The notes beneath the pieces are model-generated. The model saw only the letters and a list, made by a program, of their open reading frames with translations. It was not told the origin of the DNA and searched no databases. A stretch of DNA of 64,000 bases from Micromonospora halophytica (GTDB taxonomy: Bacteria > Actinomycetota > Actinomycetes > Mycobacteriales > Micromonosporaceae), in contig NZ_FMDN01000006.1 in the NCBI RefSeq assembly GCF_900090245.1, positions 226,274 through 290,273 of the forward strand, in the 5' to 3' direction. The translations under genes and the position numbers were made by a program. Shown one piece after another: positions 48,267 through 55,716 of this stretch (position 1 is the first letter of the stretch; every line of letters starts with the position of its first letter).

Positions 48267-48488
48267 TGCCGTGAAGGCTAGCAACCCGATCGGGGTGGGC
48301 GTCCAGCCGTTATGACGGCCCTCACGTCCGCTCCTTACCGCCCGGACCGTCGGGGCAGGTCGGGCCTCGCGCCGTGCCGGCCTCGGGGCGAATCCGGGCG
48401 GGCCAGCGCGGCGGAATCGGCTCGCGCGACGGCCTGCCGGGTGGTGCCAGGGTGGAGACGGCCGGCGCTACCGCCCGGCGCGGCCGGC

Positions 48489-48661
48489 TGCCCGGTGCAC
48501 GACCCGGACAGCGTCGCCCTGCTCGGCGAGCTGTGGCAGCCGGCCGGCGACGCGCGTTGCGACCGGCGATCGTCAACCGGCGTTCCACCGAGGCCGACGT
48601 GGACCTGCTGGTCGACGTGGTCCGCGAACTCACCGCGATGGTCGTCGCCGAGAGGGGCTGA
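48489..48661 (+). pseudogene. Frameshifted C-terminal remnant of a PLP-dependent decarboxylase
   Basis: The plus strand reads CPVHDPDSVALLGELWQPAG and then loses frame at 48555-48557. From 48557 another frame continues LRPAIVNRRSTEADVDLLVD and ends VVRELTAMVVAERG at a TGA. Joined by one missing base (DAR-LRPAIVN), the two parts look like the C-terminus of a group II pyridoxal-phosphate decarboxylase, where a xLRxxxxNxxTTxxDVDxLL pattern is usual. No catalytic domain is left upstream, where the SAM-IV riboswitch lies, so this is a decayed remnant. Confidence 0.5.
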
Positions 48662-48671
48662 GGACGGTGCG

Positions 48672-49682
48672 TCAACCGGCGACGGCGCGGACAACGCGTT
48701 CCGGGAGCTGGTCCGGGACGTCACCGGCGCCCGCCCGGACGAACAGTGGCCACAGCCGGTCCACGTCGAGGTACGTGACGATTTTCCGTACCCGGCCGTC
48801 GGCCACGTCGAGCAGGACCAGGGCGAACGGCGTGTGTCGCCCGTCCGGGCCGGGACGGGTCTGCCAGAACGCCGGTGACCCGTTCGCCGCGGTGGGCACC
48901 AGCCGTGAGCCGGCGCAGGAGCTGCGCGGGTCGCGCAGCGCCTCGGCGATCCGGTCCCGCCCCCGCAGCCGCCAGGCGAACGGCGGCATCGACATGGTGG
49001 CGTCCTCGTGCAGCAGGGCGACCAGCGCGGCGACGTCGTGTCGGGCGAAGGCGTCGCAGTAGCGGGCGAGCAGGTCGCGCTGGGCCGCGTCGGTGGGGCG
49101 CAGCACGTCCCCGGCCGTCAGTTCGGCGGCGCGCAGGGTGGCCCGGGCCCGTTGCAGGGCGCTGTTCACCGCGGCGACGCTGGCGTCCAGCAGGTCGGCG
49201 ACCTCCTCGGCCCGCCAGCACAGCACGTCCCGCAGGATCAGCACGGCCCGCTGCCGGGCGGGCAGCCGTTGCAGGGCGGCGACGAGCGCCAGCCGTACGG
49301 TTTCCCGGCGCAGCGCCGTCTCCTCCGGGTCGCCGTGCCTCGGCAGCACGAGGGCGTCCGGGACGGGCTGGACCCAGTGCTGCTCGGGCAGGGGCGGGCC
49401 GAGGTCCGCGCCGCCCGTCGCGGGGTCGCCGAGGTCGATTGCGCGGGCCCGGCGCTGCGGGCTGCGCAGCATGTCCAGACAGGTGTTGGTGGCGATCCGG
49501 TAGACCCAGGTGCGCAGCGAGCCGCGCCGCGCGTCGTAGCGGTCCCGGGAGCGCCAGGCGCGGGCCAGCGTCTCCTGTACGGCGTCCTCGGCCTCGAAGC
49601 CGCTGCCGAGCATCCGGTAGCAGTAACCGGTCAGCTCGGTACGCAGCGATTCCAGCCCGTCGTCCAGCGATGCCTCGCGCAC
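48672..49682 (-). CDS. ECF sigma factor with C-terminal SnoaL-like domain
   Basis: A 336-residue sigma factor of the same SigG-like architecture as the one at 5930-6979. Region 2 contains ELTGYCYRMLGSGFEAEDAV and RRGSLRTWVYRIATNTCLDM. Region 4 contains LQRLPARQRAVLILRDVLCW, then AEEVADLLDASVAAVNSALQ. The C-terminal SnoaL/NTF2 part shows YCDAFARHDVAALVALLHED and MSMPPFAWRLRGRD. The GTG at 49682 begins the conserved region; longer frames to 50270 are antisense to the next gene. It is divergent from the MDMPI-type gene, a probable target, and no anti-sigma gene is present. Confidence 0.85.
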   Translation of the reverse strand: MREASLDDGLESLRTELTGYCYRMLGSGFEAEDAVQETLARAWRSRDRYDARRGSLRTWVYRIATNTCLDMLRSPQRRARAIDLGDPATGGADLGPPLPEQHWVQPVPDALVLPRHGDPEETALRRETVRLALVAALQRLPARQRAVLILRDVLCWRAEEVADLLDASVAAVNSALQRARATLRAAELTAGDVLRPTDAAQRDLLARYCDAFARHDVAALVALLHEDATMSMPPFAWRLRGRDRIAEALRDPRSSCAGSRLVPTAANGSPAFWQTRPGPDGRHTPFALVLLDVADGRVRKIVTYLDVDRLWPLFVRAGAGDVPDQLPERVVRAVAG

Positions 49683-49790
49683 CCGGTCACCATACGTGCC
49701 GTGACCGGCCACCGATGAGTTCCGGGCGGCCGCCCCGTATCCCCGTCGAGGAGCCCGCAGCGGGCTCACGAACCCGACGGGAGGTCCACG

Positions 49791-50420
49791 ATGGGCGAGG
49801 ACGAGCTTCGCGCGGCGGTGGCGGCGGAACGCAGGGAGCAGGCGGCGCTGCTGGCAGCGCTGGAACCGGAGCAGTGGGACGCGCCGACCCTCTGCGACGG
49901 CTGGCGGGTCCGGGAGGTGGTCGCCCACACCACGATGCCGTTCCGTACGTCGGTCGGACGGGTCGTGCTGGAGCTGGTGCGGGCGCGGGGCAGTGTCAAC
50001 CGGATGGCCGACCGGTGCGCCCGCCGGGACGCCGGGCGGCTGTCGCCCGCGGACCTGGTCGCGGCGTTGGCAGACAACGCCGAGCACCCGTGGACGCCGC
50101 CGGGTGGCGGGTTGGCCGGCGCGCTGTCGCACGACGTGATCCACGGCCTCGACATCATCGTCGGCCTGGGAATGGACCGGCGCGTCTCGCCCGATCGGGT
50201 GGCGGCGGTGCTGGCCGGCATGTCGCCGCGCAGTATCGGGTTCTTCGGCGCCGACCTGGCCGGTGTCCAACTCCAGGCGACCGACCTGGACTGGCGTTTC
50301 GGCACCGGGACGCCGTTGCGCGGCCTCGCCCAGGACCTGCTGCTGGTGGTCTGCGGGCGCCGGCTACCGGCGGGGCGGCTGGCGGGTGCGGACGCGCACC
50401 GGTTCACCCGGCGGCCGTGA
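49791..50420 (+). CDS. Maleylpyruvate-isomerase-type (MDMPI) family protein
   Basis: A 209-residue protein of the DinB-related mycothiol-dependent superfamily. It has the N-terminal RREQAALLAALEPEQWDAPT helix, the signature LCDGWRVREVVAHTTMPFRT with the conserved His, the LSHDVIHGLDIIVGLG segment with two more possible metal ligands, and a C-terminal WRFGTGTPLRG / GRRLPAG pair found in MDMPI C-terminal domains. A mycothiol-dependent isomerase or S-transferase is likely; the substrate is unknown. The ATG has GGGAGG at good distance. Transcribed away from the sigma gene 108 bases off. Confidence 0.85.
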   Translation: MGEDELRAAVAAERREQAALLAALEPEQWDAPTLCDGWRVREVVAHTTMPFRTSVGRVVLELVRARGSVNRMADRCARRDAGRLSPADLVAALADNAEHPWTPPGGGLAGALSHDVIHGLDIIVGLGMDRRVSPDRVAAVLAGMSPRSIGFFGADLAGVQLQATDLDWRFGTGTPLRGLAQDLLLVVCGRRLPAGRLAGADAHRFTRRP

Positions 50421-50565
50421 CGTCCCGGCCGGGTCGGCGGGCGTCGTCGTAGCGGGCCCGGGTGGCCCGCACCTCGGTCAGGTGCGTCCGCGTCCACGGC
50501 CTTCAGCCCCGGGGGCGGGAAGAATCCGCTCGCACCCGGCTACGGGGGTACCCCACAATGCGGGA

Positions 50566-51102
50566 GTGGATCAACGGGCGCTGGTGCGGGTGAGCAAGCG
50601 GATGTCACTGGCGCTGCGGCACCAGCCCGGGAGGTTCGGGCTCGTCCCGGACCGGGCCGGTTGGGTCGCCGTCGACGACCTGCTCGCGGCGATGCGGATA
50701 GACCGGGCGGACCTCGACGCGGTGGTCGTCGGCAACGACAAGCAGCGCTTCGCGGTGCAGCGGGACGCCGACGGGGTCGAGCGGATCCGGGCCAGCCAGG
50801 GCCACTCCATCCCCGTCGACCTGGGCCTGGAGCCCTCGTCCCCGCCCGTGCGGCTCTACCACGGCACCGGCGCGGCGGCACTCGACTCGATCCGGGCCAC
50901 CGGACTGCACCGGGGCGGGCGGCACCACGTACACCTGTCGGCGGACGTGGCGACGGCCCGGCGGGTGGGCGCTCGCCGGGGCGGCGCGGTGGTGGTGCTG
51001 ACCGTGGACGCGGCGGCGATGGCCCGCGACGGGCACGTCTTCTACCGCAGCGCCAACGGGGTGTGGCTCACCGACGCGGTGCCGCCGGACTACCTGGCCT
51101 GA
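50566..51102 (+). CDS. kptA: RNA 2'-phosphotransferase KptA/Tpt1
   Basis: A 178-residue enzyme that removes an internal 2'-phosphate from RNA by transferring it to NAD, giving ADP-ribose 1''-2''-cyclic phosphate and nicotinamide. Motifs: VSKRMSLALRHQPGRFGLVP with the first Arg/His, IRASQGHSIPVDLGL, VRLYHGTGAAALDSI and RGGRHHVHLSADVATARRVG, together supplying the Arg-His-Arg-Arg active-site set. The true bacterial substrate is unknown because tRNA splicing of the fungal type is absent; roles in RNA repair or ADP-ribose chemistry are proposed. GTG at 50566 lacks a ribosome site and may be leaderless. It converges on nrtR, another ADP-ribose-linked gene. Confidence 0.92.
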   Translation: MDQRALVRVSKRMSLALRHQPGRFGLVPDRAGWVAVDDLLAAMRIDRADLDAVVVGNDKQRFAVQRDADGVERIRASQGHSIPVDLGLEPSSPPVRLYHGTGAAALDSIRATGLHRGGRHHVHLSADVATARRVGARRGGAVVVLTVDAAAMARDGHVFYRSANGVWLTDAVPPDYLA

Positions 51103-51127
51103 CCGCCCGCCTGCCCGGTGGTGGCAT

Positions 51128-51844
51128 TCAGGTCCGGGCCACGGGGTGCTGCGCGGCGGCGCGCAGCATCGGCGGGTACAGCACGGTGGCGCCGCCGGCC
51201 CGGTAGAGCGCGGCGGGCCGACCGACGTCGGGCACCCGCCGGGTGCCGGTGGCGACGAGGAAGTCGTCGGCGTTGACCACCTTGCGGTGGAAGTTGCGGG
51301 CGTCGAGGCTCACCCCCCAGACCACCTCGTAGACCCGGCGCAGCTCGGTGATGGTGAACGTCGGCGGGCAGAACGCCGTCGCCAGCGTCGTGTACTCCAG
51401 TTTGGCGCGGGCTCGTTCGAGGCCGTCGGCCAGGATCCTGGCGTGGTCGAAGGCCAGGTCGCCGGGCCCGAGGTCGGCGACCGGCGTCCACCGGGCGCGC
51501 CGGGCGTCGGTGCCGGCCACGGGGAGCGGCAGGTCTGGGGCGAGCGCGAGGTACGCCACGCTGACCACCCGCCCGCGCGGATCCCGGTCGGGCCGGGTGT
51601 AGCTGCGCAACTGTTCGAGATGGAGGGTGCGGCCGTCGAGGCCGGTCTCCTCGGCGAGTTCGCGCAGTGCGGCGGCGTCGCTGTCCTCTCTGGACCGGAC
51701 GAACCCACCGGGCAGGGCGGTCTTTCCCCGGAACGGCTCCTTACCCCGCTCGATCAGCAGGACGTGCAGCCGATCGTCCCGCACGGTGAGCACGACCAGG
51801 TCGACCGTCAGCGACACCGGGGTCACCGTTCCTGGACCGTTCAC
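51128..51844 (-). CDS. nrtR: NUDIX-domain transcriptional regulator, NrtR type
   Basis: A 238-residue regulator of NAD metabolism type. The N-terminal NUDIX domain contains LHVLLIERGKEPFRGKTALP and the box GGFVRSREDSDAAALRELAE-ETG with most catalytic residues kept. From about residue 160 the C-terminal winged helix reads FTITELRRVYEVVWGVSLDA, then NFHRKV, the DNA-binding part typical of NrtR. Such proteins are repressors released by ADP-ribose or related NAD products. GTG start at 51844. Two copies of a TCGTC-N5-GACGA palindrome lie just upstream and are probably its operators. The kptA gene next to it also handles NAD. Confidence 0.87.
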   Translation of the reverse strand: MNGPGTVTPVSLTVDLVVLTVRDDRLHVLLIERGKEPFRGKTALPGGFVRSREDSDAAALRELAEETGLDGRTLHLEQLRSYTRPDRDPRGRVVSVAYLALAPDLPLPVAGTDARRARWTPVADLGPGDLAFDHARILADGLERARAKLEYTTLATAFCPPTFTITELRRVYEVVWGVSLDARNFHRKVVNADDFLVATGTRRVPDVGRPAALYRAGGATVLYPPMLRAAAQHPVART

Positions 51845-51861
51845 AGGTCGAGCCTACCCTT

Positions 51862-51876
51862 TCGTCATCTTGACGA
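51862..51876. promoter_or_regulatory. Palindromic operator, copy 1
   Basis: TCGTCATCTTGACGA is a perfect inverted repeat (TCGTCA/TGACGA). It lies 18 bases upstream of the nrtR start and is a likely autoregulatory site. Confidence 0.65.
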
Positions 51877-51911
51877 TAAGGCGACCGGCCGATTACCTTG
51901 GGAAAGGGTTC

Positions 51912-51926
51912 TCGTCGATCTGACGA
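51912..51926. promoter_or_regulatory. Palindromic operator, copy 2
   Basis: TCGTCGATCTGACGA repeats the TCGTC-N5-GACGA pattern of copy 1. The two centres are 50 bases apart. It lies 85 bases before the start of the divergent membrane-protein gene, so it may control that module too. Confidence 0.6.
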
Positions 51927-52010
51927 AAGCTCTCACGATCCGTGACGCCACCATCGCCTCGTCGCGGTCCACTCCCAGTTCCCGCTCCCCTCTGCCCGGG
52001 AGGTCGCGCC

Positions 52011-53672
52011 ATGACCGATCAGACCTCGTCCGTCCCGCAGCCCCGGCCGGCTCCGCCGCCGTCCGCCGGGGCGACGCATCCCTTGTCGATGAGCACCGCC
52101 ACCCGGCATCTCGTCGCCGGGGCCTACCTCGACGAGCGTTTCTGCCGCGCCGCCCTGGAGGAGGTCTACGACCAGCCCCGGCGGGCGGTCGCGCCGTCGT
52201 ACGGGTTCGACCTCGGCACCGTCCTCGCCCACTGCCGCCGGGCCAGCAGCATCCTGCTCGTCCGGGACGCCGTGATCGTCGGCGTGTTCCTGCTCAGCCT
52301 CTGCGTCACCGGCCTGATCGGGATCGTGGTCGGTGGGGTACTGCTGGCCGGGACGCAGTCCGCCGTCTCGACCGCCCGCCTGTTCCGCGAGACACTGCAC
52401 CGGCTGACCGCCGGCGAGCCGCCACGGCCGTACCAGATCATCCGGACCGCCGTCACCGGCACGGTCGGCTTCGCCGTCGCCTCGACGTGCCTGCTGCTGC
52501 TCACCACGCTGGTCGGTGGCCTGGCGGTCAGTCAGTTCGTCGAGGGCGGGGCCGACAGCGCCGTGTCGGACGTGGCCGGCATGCTCATCGGCACGTTCAT
52601 GGTGACCGTCCTCGCCGGATTCGGCCCGCCGGTGACCGCCCGGGTGCTGCGCTGGCACCATGCCGTCCAGCACGGGCCCGCCGGGCGACCGGCGGCACCG
52701 GTCCTCGACGCCCGCATCGAGGAGATCCGGCGCCAGCAGGGCGGCAACACCATCGTCTACTCGGGCTACTCGCCGTTCGTCGGATCCGGCCCGGTGCTCG
52801 GCACGACGAACATGGCGCTGCGGATGATCCGCGAGTCCGAGGGCTTCGACGACCGCACCGCCGAGGCGCAGCGGGAGTACGAGCAGCTGCCGTTCGTCGC
52901 CGAGCAGCTGGTCGGGTACGTCCGCGACCGGCTCGCCCCGCTCGGTCGGGCGAGCGACCCGGAGCACCGCCTGCCGGGGCTGACGGTCACCGACCACGTC
53001 TTCACCGTCGGTACCGAGACCACCGAGCTGGCCCTGTCCACCGACGGGCCGACGATGATGGGCATCATCCGCCAGCCCCTCGACGCCCGCCGGCACTATC
53101 TCGCCTGCCAGGTGACCTCCTGGAAGGGCGAGCTGGTCACCAGCGTGTACGTGCACTTCGCGCTCCAGGGCCGCACCCTCTACCTGGAGACCGCAACGTG
53201 CGCCCTCGCGCCGTGCCGGGACGAGTACCGCGTCGTCGACGACGTCCGCAGCCTCGGGCCGGTGCCCTACCTGCGGGCGGCCTGGACCGGGCTGGCCGAG
53301 TCGCCCCGGGTCGTGGCGCAGGCACCGGTCAACCTGATCCGGGCGGGAATACGGTGGGTGGTGCGACGCGTGCAGGACAACCACGGCGTCCTGCCGTACG
53401 GGGTGGACCGTGGCGCCCGCGTCGGGGTGCGGGAGCTGGCCACCCTGGATGAGGTCCGCAACGACTTCCAACAGCAGGACGTCGCCAAGTACCGCGAGAT
53501 CATCACCCGTCGCGTGGTCGCGGCCACCCTCGACTTCCTCGTGACGAACGGGGTGGACGTGACGGAGTTCCGCCAGCGGGCCAACGTCCTGATCAACAGT
53601 GGCGTGTACGCCGGCGGCAACATCGGCGCCATCGGCGACATCAAGGACTCCTTCAACCCGAGCACGAAGTGA
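52011..53672 (+). CDS. Membrane protein with C-terminal amyloid-like motif
   Basis: A 553-residue protein of no family I recognise. The ATG at 52011 is chosen for its GGGAGG site; a GTG at 51942 is less likely. After a Pro-rich start and a helical region (STATRHLVAGAYLDERFCRA), about four membrane helices fall between 80 and 220, including DAVIVGVFLLSLCVTGLIGI and FAVASTCLLLLTTLVGGLAV. Residues 230-480 are a large soluble domain with GGNTIVYSGYSPFVGSGPVL. A helical part with EIITRRVVAATLDFLVTNGV follows. The last 25 residues contain GGNIGAIGDIKDSF, nearly identical to the start of the next protein. The next gene overlaps its stop (GTGA), so the two are co-translated and probably assemble through this motif. 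Confidence 0.8.
   Translation: MTDQTSSVPQPRPAPPPSAGATHPLSMSTATRHLVAGAYLDERFCRAALEEVYDQPRRAVAPSYGFDLGTVLAHCRRASSILLVRDAVIVGVFLLSLCVTGLIGIVVGGVLLAGTQSAVSTARLFRETLHRLTAGEPPRPYQIIRTAVTGTVGFAVASTCLLLLTTLVGGLAVSQFVEGGADSAVSDVAGMLIGTFMVTVLAGFGPPVTARVLRWHHAVQHGPAGRPAAPVLDARIEEIRRQQGGNTIVYSGYSPFVGSGPVLGTTNMALRMIRESEGFDDRTAEAQREYEQLPFVAEQLVGYVRDRLAPLGRASDPEHRLPGLTVTDHVFTVGTETTELALSTDGPTMMGIIRQPLDARRHYLACQVTSWKGELVTSVYVHFALQGRTLYLETATCALAPCRDEYRVVDDVRSLGPVPYLRAAWTGLAESPRVVAQAPVNLIRAGIRWVVRRVQDNHGVLPYGVDRGARVGVRELATLDEVRNDFQQQDVAKYREIITRRVVAATLDFLVTNGVDVTEFRQRANVLINSGVYAGGNIGAIGDIKDSFNPSTK
53595..53660 (+). other. Paired glycine-rich motif, copy in membrane protein
   Basis: This codes for the C-terminal 22-residue stretch containing GGNIGAIGDIKDSF. 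It aligns with the motif at 53699-53764 in 13 of 22 positions (pattern NSG-x3-GG-x-IG-x-IGDI-x2-SF-x-P). The pairing across two adjacent genes resembles bacterial amyloid signalling motifs. Confidence 0.7.
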
Positions 53673-54604
53673 GCGGGCGCATGGACCGTCAGACCGGCAA
53701 CAGCGGCATCTCCGTCGGTGGCGACATCGGCCACATCGGCGACATCTCGGGCTCGTTCAGCCCGGTGTACGGCGGCCCCGCGGCTCGGCCGGAGCAGGAG
53801 AGCCCCGGTGACCCGGGACCGCAGCGGCGGGCCGACGTGGGTGTCCTCACCGTCCTGCCCCAGGAGACCCGCGCGATGATCTCGGTCTTCCGGCAGGCCG
53901 ACGACTACCGGCAGCGCACCCTGCCCGACCGCACCCGGGTGCACGAGGCCACCTTCGGAACGCCGTCCGGCTCGCTCGACGTGGTCCTGCTGCAGACCCT
54001 GGACCGGGGTCAGCGTTCGGCCACCGCCGCGTACGCCAAGCTTCGGCACTGGTACGCCCCGCCGATCGTCGCCCTCGTCGGTATCGCCGGCGGCATCAAC
54101 CCTCGGCTCGACGTCGGCGACGTGGTCCTGGCCGACCAGATCATCTACTACGACGAGCGCCGGGAGACCGCCGAGGGAACCCGCTGGCGGGGCGAGTCCA
54201 CCGCGCTGACCGCGCCGATGACGATCGCGGTCAACGACCTGTTCAGCACCGAGGGCGAGCCGCTGATGATCCCCTCGCCGGAGCGTGACGGCGCCTTCCG
54301 GGTGGCCCGGGGGCCGCTCGGCTCGGGCAGTGCGGTGATCACCGACGAGCACTCCCGGATCAGGGAGTTCCTGCAGGGGTTCCACGAGAAGTGCCTGGCC
54401 GTCGAGACCGAGTCCGGTGGCCTCGTACAGGGGTTCCGCGAGGAGTACGCCGACAACACCGGAGTGCTGGGCTGGCTGGTGCTGCGCGGCATCTCCGACC
54501 ACGCGGACGCCGCCAAGGGACACCGGGACCACGACCTGGCGGCCCGGCACGCGGCGGCGGCGTTCCGCCGCGTGCTGCCGTACCTGTGGGACGCACGGAA
54601 CTGA
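53669..54604 (+). CDS. Nucleoside phosphorylase-fold effector with N-terminal amyloid-like motif
   Basis: A 311-residue protein. The first 32 residues carry GGDIGHIGDISGSF, matching the end of the upstream membrane protein. A short linker leads to a PNP/UDP-phosphorylase-fold domain: ADVGVLTVLPQETRAMISVF, IVALVGIAGGINPRLDVGDV, the CLAVETESGGLVQGF glutamate region and VLRGISDHADAAKGHRDHD with the catalytic Asp. This resembles the MTA/SAH nucleosidase group. In conflict systems such domains act as effectors, and related ones cleave ATP to adenine and ribose triphosphate (Detocs family). The GTG overlaps the previous stop; an ATG at 53681 is an alternative. A strong hairpin follows the stop. Confidence 0.85.
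   Translation: MSGRMDRQTGNSGISVGGDIGHIGDISGSFSPVYGGPAARPEQESPGDPGPQRRADVGVLTVLPQETRAMISVFRQADDYRQRTLPDRTRVHEATFGTPSGSLDVVLLQTLDRGQRSATAAYAKLRHWYAPPIVALVGIAGGINPRLDVGDVVLADQIIYYDERRETAEGTRWRGESTALTAPMTIAVNDLFSTEGEPLMIPSPERDGAFRVARGPLGSGSAVITDEHSRIREFLQGFHEKCLAVETESGGLVQGFREEYADNTGVLGWLVLRGISDHADAAKGHRDHDLAARHAAAAFRRVLPYLWDARN
53699..53764 (+). other. Paired glycine-rich motif, copy in phosphorylase protein
   Basis: This codes for residues 11-32 of the phosphorylase-fold protein and contains GGDIGHIGDISGSF. It is the partner of the C-terminal motif at 53595-53660. The two DNA copies lie about 104 bases apart and share many codons. Confidence 0.7.
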
Positions 54605-54606
54605 CC

Positions 54607-54643
54607 GGTGCGGCCCGGGTCCGACGTGGACCCGGGCCGCACC
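54607..54643 (+). terminator. Strong hairpin between second and third module genes
   Basis: GGTGCGGCCCGGGTCC (54607-54622) pairs perfectly with GGACCCGGGCCGCACC (54628-54643) around a five-base loop, three bases after the stop. It probably ends or limits transcription into the third gene. Confidence 0.8.
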
Positions 54644-54663
54644 ACTCGCACCGGGAGGACGCG

Positions 54664-55482
54664 ATGCCAACCCCCGTCCGGCGACGGCGGTCGCTCGGTG
54701 GCCAGCTGAACCACCTGGACACCGCGGTCACCGTCGCGCTCGCCCTGACCATCGGCGTACTCGGCGTCCTCGACGTCGTGAACGCCGCCACCGTGGCCGC
54801 CGCGACCCTGGCCACCCTCGCCCTGCTCGCCACCACCCTGGCCGGGGAACGCCGGCAGTTGGGCCGGGTGGTGCGGCTGCTCGACCGCACGGCGCGGATG
54901 ATGCGGCACCTACCGGCCCAGGCCGGCGGCGCACTGCTGCGCGCCTCCACCTCCGGGGCGGACGTCGACCTCACCGACGCCGACGACATCGCCATGGTCG
55001 GAGTGACGCTCGGCCGGACCCTGCGCAACCGGGCCGACCAGATCGACCGCCGGCTCGCCGCGGGTGCCCGGGTCCGGATCACGCTCATCGACCCGGCCAC
55101 CTCGGCGCCGGCCGAGGCGGCCCGCCGGGCCACCCTGCCGGACGACCGCGACATCTTCGTCAACCGGGTCCGGCCCACGTTGGACCTGCTGCGGGAACTC
55201 GCGTTGACGGACCGCCCCGGCGGCGGACGGCTGGAGGTGCGGTTGCTGCCGTTCGTCCCGGCGTCGGGGATGATCCTGCTGGACGCGGGTGACGACACCG
55301 GACGTATCCACGTCGATCTCTACTCGCACCGCCCGGCGGCACGGGAGCCGATGCTGCTGGTGACCGCCGCCAGCGCGCAGTGGTACCGCCACTTCCGGGA
55401 GGAGTTCGAACACCTCTGGGCGCACGGCCGACCCGTCGACCTGACGGCGGGACCGCCGGGCCGTACGGCGGAGGCAGCCTGA
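54664..55482 (+). CDS. Two-helix membrane protein with cytoplasmic sensor-like domain
   Basis: A 272-residue protein. After a basic start (RRRRSLGGQLNH) two membrane helices follow (VTVALALTIGVLGVLDVV and AATLATLALLATTLA), then a helical linker and a C-terminal domain. That domain has GVTLGRTLRNRADQIDRRLA, ARVRITLIDPAT, LEVRLLPFVPASGMILLDAG and HFREEFEHLWAHGRPVDL. The order of strands resembles the phospholipase-D-like domain seen at the end of some XRE regulators, but no HKD motif remains, so it may bind rather than cleave. The ATG has GGGAGG upstream. It sits 59 bases after the phosphorylase gene, with a hairpin between; membership of the module is likely but not certain. Confidence 0.75.
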   Translation: MPTPVRRRRSLGGQLNHLDTAVTVALALTIGVLGVLDVVNAATVAAATLATLALLATTLAGERRQLGRVVRLLDRTARMMRHLPAQAGGALLRASTSGADVDLTDADDIAMVGVTLGRTLRNRADQIDRRLAAGARVRITLIDPATSAPAEAARRATLPDDRDIFVNRVRPTLDLLRELALTDRPGGGRLEVRLLPFVPASGMILLDAGDDTGRIHVDLYSHRPAAREPMLLVTAASAQWYRHFREEFEHLWAHGRPVDLTAGPPGRTAEAA

Positions 55483-55517
55483 CCGGGTCCGGCTGCTGTA
55501 CCCGCCCACCCGACGCG

Positions 55518-55566
55518 CCGGTGATCCTGCCGGCGGGGTCCGAGAGACTCCGCCGGCAGGTACCGG
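55518..55566 (+). terminator. Terminator of the three-gene module
   Basis: CCTGCCGGCGGGGTC (55526-55540) pairs with GACTCCGCCGGCAGG (55546-55560), with one G-T pair, and an outer CCGGT/ACCGG extends it. It follows the third gene and faces the AHBA operon coming from the right. Confidence 0.78.
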
Positions 55567-55716
55567 TCACTGCGGCCGGCCCGACGGGCCGGACAGCCGT
55601 GCCGTCACAGGGTGATGCTGGTGGCCGGGCTGCCGGTAAGGAAGGTGAGCGGCGGCGGGGACCGGGAGGAGCCGGCCGGCGCGTCAGCAGCGCCCTGACG
55701 GGCGGAAGGGGCCAGG

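Noticed and set aside
48312..48878. A 188-codon plus-strand frame near the third sigma gene
   Set aside because: Only about 25 codons in the middle resemble a protein family; the rest is upstream noise and sequence antisense to the sigma gene. It is treated as a pseudogene fragment instead.
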